Source: Pseudolabrys sp. Root1462 (GTDB lineage: Bacteria > Pseudomonadota > Alphaproteobacteria > Rhizobiales > Xanthobacteraceae). Taken from it: 64,000 nt of DNA. Below are positions 61,096 through 64,000 of this stretch, piece by piece. The position numbers and the translations under genes were made by a program. The notes below the pieces were generated by a model, which was not told the DNA's origin, did no database searches, and saw only the letters and a list, made by a program, of their open reading frames with translations. Position 1 is the first letter of the stretch. Every line of letters begins with the position of its first letter. The DNA lies in NCBI RefSeq assembly GCF_001426945.1, contig NZ_LMFS01000003.1, positions 799,453-863,452 of the forward strand, in the 5' to 3' direction.

Positions 61096-61907
61096 CGATG
61101 GCCAGCTTCACAGTACCGACCGTCACCAACACCGTCGCCTCGACCGAAGGTCTGGTCGAGAAGATCACCGTGCAGAATCTCGATTTCTTCTACGGCGATC
61201 ACCGCGCGCTGAAGAACATCAACGTCTCGCTCTATCAGGGCAAGGTCACGGCCTTCATCGGCCCGTCGGGCTGCGGCAAGTCGACGTTGCTGCGCATCCT
61301 CAACCGCATGTACGACCTCTATCCGAACCAGCGCGCCACCGGCACGGTGCGGCTCGACAACGATAACATCCTGTCGCCGTCGCAGGACCTGAACCTGCTG
61401 CGCGCCAAGGTCGGCATGGTGTTCCAGAAGCCGACGCCGTTCCCGATGACGATCTACGAGAACATCGCCTTCGGCATCCGGCTTTACGAGAAACTGTCGA
61501 AGTCCGAGCTCGATGGCCGCGTGCAGCATGCGCTGGAGCGCGCTGCGTTGTGGACCGAGGTCAAGGACAAGCTCAACGCCAACGGCCAGTCGCTGTCCGG
61601 CGGTCAGCAGCAGCGCCTGTGCATCGCCCGCACCGTGGCGGTGCGTCCGGAGGTCATCCTGTTCGACGAGCCGTGCTCGGCGCTCGATCCGATCTCGACC
61701 GCGAAGATCGAAGAGCTGATCGACGAACTGAAGGAAGACTACACGATCGCCATCGTTACCCATAACATGCAGCAGGCGGCGCGCGTCTCCGACTTCACCG
61801 CCTTCATGTATCTCGGCGAACTGGTCGAATACGGCGAAACCACCAAGATCTTCACCGCGCCGAACGATCGCCGCACCCAGGACTACATCACCGGTCGCTT
61901 TGGTTAG
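61092..61907 (+). CDS. pstB: Phosphate ABC transporter ATP-binding protein
   Basis: 271 residues. Walker [21 protein letters not shown]-loop [21 protein letters not shown], signature [19 protein letters not shown], Walker [17 protein letters not shown]. The phrase [21 protein letters not shown] is typical of PstB. ATGA overlap with pstA. Confidence 0.97.
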   Translation: MTMASFTVPTVTNTVASTEGLVEKITVQNLDFFYGDHRALKNINVSLYQGKVTAFIGPSGCGKSTLLRILNRMYDLYPNQRATGTVRLDNDNILSPSQDLNLLRAKVGMVFQKPTPFPMTIYENIAFGIRLYEKLSKSELDGRVQHALERAALWTEVKDKLNANGQSLSGGQQQRLCIARTVAVRPEVILFDEPCSALDPISTAKIEELIDELKEDYTIAIVTHNMQQAARVSDFTAFMYLGELVEYGETTKIFTAPNDRRTQDYITGRFG

Positions 61908-61942
61908 CCTCGTCGCCGGACAAAGATTGAGGAAGTAGCACC

Positions 61943-62659
61943 ATGAACGAACAGCACACGGCCAAGGCTTTCGACGTCGATCTGCAGGATCTGTCGCGGA
62001 TGGTCGCGGAAATGGGCGGCCTTGCGGAAAAGCAGGTCGCCGACGCCGTCGACGCGCTGGCCAAGCGCGACACCACGACGGCGCAACGTGTCACCGCCGC
62101 CGACGTCAGCATCGACAACCTGCAGCGCGAGATCGAGGAAAAGGCGGTCCTCACCATCGCCCGCCGTCAGCCCATGGCGGTTGACCTGCGCGCCATCGTC
62201 GGTTCGCTGCGCCTTGCCAACGATCTCGAGCGCATCGGCGATCTCGCCAAGAACATCGCCAAGCGCGTCATCGCGCTGAACGCCGAATTCCCGCCGCCGA
62301 AACTGATCCGCGGGGTCGAACACATGACCGATCTCGTTCTCGAGCAGCTCAAGGCCGTGCTCGACGCCTATGCGCACCGCGACGACAACAAGGCGATGGC
62401 GGTGTGGCGCGGCGACGAGGAAATCGACGCGGTTTGCACCTCGGTGTTCCGCGAACTGCTCACCTACATGATGGAAGATCCGCGCAACATCACCTTCTGC
62501 ATCCATCTGATGTTCTGCGCCAAGAACATCGAGCGCATGGGCGATCACGCCACCAATATCGCCGAGACCGTGCATTACATCGTCGATGGCCGGCCGATCA
62601 CCGAGCGCCGTCCGAAGGGCGACACCGAAATCTCCGCGCTGGCGGGGATGACCAGCTGA
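61943..62659 (+). CDS. phoU: Phosphate transport/regulation protein PhoU
   Basis: 238 residues, all-helical, two PhoU repeats with the family's metal-binding-like motifs DLRAIVGSLRLANDLERIGDLAKNIAKR and FCIHLMFCAKNIERMGDHATNIAETVHYIV. Links PstB occupancy to PhoR kinase activity. Own ribosome site (GAGGAAGT) 36 bases after pstB. Confidence 0.96.
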   Translation: MNEQHTAKAFDVDLQDLSRMVAEMGGLAEKQVADAVDALAKRDTTTAQRVTAADVSIDNLQREIEEKAVLTIARRQPMAVDLRAIVGSLRLANDLERIGDLAKNIAKRVIALNAEFPPPKLIRGVEHMTDLVLEQLKAVLDAYAHRDDNKAMAVWRGDEEIDAVCTSVFRELLTYMMEDPRNITFCIHLMFCAKNIERMGDHATNIAETVHYIVDGRPITERRPKGDTEISALAGMTS

Positions 62660-62684
62660 TAAGGGCTGACGCAAGGTACCAAGC

Positions 62685-63386
62685 ATGAGCGCCCGCATCC
62701 TGATCGTCGAAGACGAGGAGCCGCTGACGATGCTCCTCGTCTATAATCTGGAGAAGGAAGGCTACGAGGTCGAAACCGCGGCGCGCGGCGACGATGCCGA
62801 CACCAAGCTGAAGGAAAGCGCGCCGGACCTTGTTGTGCTGGACTGGATGCTGCCCGGACTGTCCGGCATCGAACTGTGCCGGCGTCTGCGCGCCCGCCCC
62901 GAGACGCAGCAATTGCCGATCATCATGCTCACCGCGCGCGGCGAAGAGAGCGAGAAGATCCGCGGTCTCGCCACCGGCGCCGACGACTACATCGTCAAGC
63001 CGTTCTCGGTGCCGGAACTGCTGGCGCGGGTGCGGGCGCTGCTGCGCCGCGCCCATCCCGATCGCGTCGCCACCGTCCTCAACATCGGCGACATCGAACT
63101 CGACCGCGAGAAGAAGCGCGTCTCGCGCAACGGCCGCGCCGTCGATCTCGGACCGACCGAATATCGCCTGCTCGAATTCCTCATGGAGCGGCCCGGCCGC
63201 GTGTTCTCGCGTGAGCAGTTGCTCGACGGCGTCTGGGGTTCGGAGATCTATATCGACGAACGTACTGTCGATGTTCATGTCGGCCGCCTGCGCAAGGCGA
63301 TTAACCGCGGCCAGCTCGCCGACCCGATCCGCACCGTGCGCGGCGCCGGCTACGCCCTCGACGACCGCTTCGGCCGGGCGAACTGA
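62685..63386 (+). CDS. phoB: Phosphate regulon response regulator
   Basis: 233 residues. The receiver domain begins ARILIVEDEEPLTMLLVYNLEKEGYEV, the phospho-Asp is D53 (LVVLDWMLPG) and the Lys is in DDYIVKPFS. The C-terminal OmpR-type winged helix reads GPTEYRLLEFLMERPGRVFSREQLLDGVWG and RTVDVHVGRLRKAIN. It would bind the Pho box before pstS. It is separated from its kinase phoR by the pst genes, the usual alphaproteobacterial order. Confidence 0.97.
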   Translation: MSARILIVEDEEPLTMLLVYNLEKEGYEVETAARGDDADTKLKESAPDLVVLDWMLPGLSGIELCRRLRARPETQQLPIIMLTARGEESEKIRGLATGADDYIVKPFSVPELLARVRALLRRAHPDRVATVLNIGDIELDREKKRVSRNGRAVDLGPTEYRLLEFLMERPGRVFSREQLLDGVWGSEIYIDERTVDVHVGRLRKAINRGQLADPIRTVRGAGYALDDRFGRAN

Positions 63387-63425
63387 CGCTTTCGTCGATC
63401 GTCGCGCTCCGATATCGTCGCGCGC

Positions 63426-63821
63426 ATGATGCGCCTTTGGACGATCATCGGCGTCGCGGACGTTGCGGCGAGCTTCACGTGGTACCGCACACTGCTGGGG
63501 TTGCCGGACACCGCGCCGGCGCATGACGACTTCGGCCAACTCGTCGATGGCGACGGCACCGTGCTGCTGTCGCTCCATGCCTGGGGCGCGCACGGCCATC
63601 CGACGCTGACCAGCGCGGATGTCGCGACGCCGGGCAACGGCCTGATCCTGTTCTTCCGCGTCGACGACTTCGACGCCTGCCTGGCGCGGGCGAGGGCGCT
63701 CGGTTCGCCGCTCGCCGAAGCGCCGCACCGCAATCCGAACACCGGCACCCTAGAATTCTCGCTGCGCGATCCCGACGGCTACTGGGTCAGCATCAGCGCG
63801 GTCGAGCGGACTGACGGCTGA
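63426..63821 (+). CDS. VOC-superfamily (glyoxalase/bleomycin-resistance fold) protein
   Basis: 131 residues. The fold is read from MRLWTIIGVADVAASFTWYRTLLGLPDT at the start and LEFSLRDPDGYWVSISAVE at the end, the two beta-alpha-beta-beta-beta modules of a VOC domain. Candidate metal ligands are few, so it may be a binding protein rather than an enzyme. Starts 39 bases after phoB; not obviously part of the Pho regulon. Confidence 0.83.
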   Translation: MMRLWTIIGVADVAASFTWYRTLLGLPDTAPAHDDFGQLVDGDGTVLLSLHAWGAHGHPTLTSADVATPGNGLILFFRVDDFDACLARARALGSPLAEAPHRNPNTGTLEFSLRDPDGYWVSISAVERTDG

Positions 63822-63829
63822 AGCCTCTC

Positions 63830-63859
63830 TTGACACAAGTCCTAATTAAGGAATATATA
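63830..63859 (+). promoter_or_regulatory. Strong sigma-70 promoter
   Basis: TTGACA (63830-63835), 18-base spacer, TATATA (63854-63859), in an AT-rich island. The -35 is a perfect consensus, the only one noticed in the window. Transcription would start near 63866 and run rightwards. Confidence 0.75.
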
Positions 63860-63867
63860 CTGACCGT

Positions 63868-64000
63868 CCGATCCTGCCGGGGGCGTCATCTAGAGGCGTC
63901 TGGATCGATGGGGTCGGATGCGGTGCCCGCGGGCCTGGGGAATACGCACCCCAGGCGCTCGGGCGGCGCCGGGGCTCCGCCCGCCGGCAATAAGACCGGC
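63868..64000 (+). ncRNA. Candidate structured RNA (5' part), identity unknown
   Basis: After a strong promoter there is no reading frame but a chain of hairpins. GATCC/GGATC (63870-63874 with 63902-63906) closes a loop, GCCTGGGG/CCCCAGGC (63933-63940 with 63949-63956) is an 8-bp perfect stem with loop AATACGCA, GGGCGG/CCGCCC (63961-63966 with 63977-63982) is another, and GCCGG/CCGGC (63983-63987 with 63996-64000) the last. It continues beyond the window. I cannot match it to 6S, tmRNA, RNase P or SRP RNA with confidence; a riboswitch or leader is also possible. Confidence 0.5.

Overview
The window is GC-rich DNA (roughly 63-65% by eye) from an alphaproteobacterium, most likely of the Hyphomicrobiales (Bradyrhizobium / Rhodopseudomonas / Pseudolabrys-type relatives). 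The assignment rests on gene content: a TreS-maltokinase fusion, HmuP-type heme uptake with an Irr-like site, FixK-like boxes, a DUF3775 protein and a rhizobial-style short repeat. It is ordinary chromosome. No tRNA, rRNA, CRISPR, transposase or integrase was seen.

Layout. (1) 1-14.8 kb: an alpha-glucan/trehalose cluster. A minus-strand operon glgE - treS/maltokinase - glgB - glgX - treZ (treZ runs off the left edge) has ATGA stop/start overlaps at two junctions. malQ diverges from it and glgP faces malQ. Together the genes can cycle carbon between trehalose, maltose-1-phosphate and branched alpha-glucan. (2) 15.0-29.5 kb: a stress or low-oxygen island. It holds a DUF3775 protein, a PhaC-like hydrolase, a glycine-zipper lipoprotein, an HPF-cold-shock fusion, a Lon-like protease (with an apparent frameshift), a USP-like protein, an orphan GroEL, a phosphoribosyltransferase, two hydrolase/kinase-like proteins, a PRPP synthetase and a Pat-type acyl-CoA ligase/acetyltransferase. 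Five FixK/FNR-type palindromes (TTGA-N6-TCAA or close) sit in its promoter gaps and appear to tie it into one regulon. (3) 29.6-36.9 kb: a polysaccharide deacetylase, a TRAP transporter with a flavin monooxygenase, a divergent LysR regulator and a LigK/RraA-type aldolase, suggesting uptake and breakdown of an aromatic or organic acid. (4) 37.0-42.6 kb: a TetR regulator, an aminotransferase and a polar amino-acid ABC importer in one operon, then a class II aldolase.

(5) 42.7-49.2 kb: a heme-iron locus. hmuP-T-U-V lies on the minus strand and is divergent from a TonB receptor, an IsdG/HmuQ-like heme monooxygenase and a HutX-like heme carrier. The AT-rich gap between them carries an Irr-like box. 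(6) 49.2-55.4 kb: mixed genes: a Gly-rich membrane protein of lower GC, a small cytochrome c, a ferredoxin-type reductase, and an ECF sigma - anti-sigma - subtilase operon. The sigma gene promoter shares a TTGAACC-N17-GACCC pattern with a divergent His-rich secreted protein gene. (7) 55.4-63.8 kb: a flippase-like membrane protein, then the phosphate regulon phoR - pstSCAB - phoU - phoB with a Pho box before pstS, and a VOC-fold protein. (8) The last 170 bp hold a strong promoter followed by a chain of hairpins, probably the start of a structured RNA.

Starts were re-chosen from ribosome-binding sites and overlaps where the longest reading frame was clearly too long. Positions and domain limits are hand-read and approximate to a few residues.
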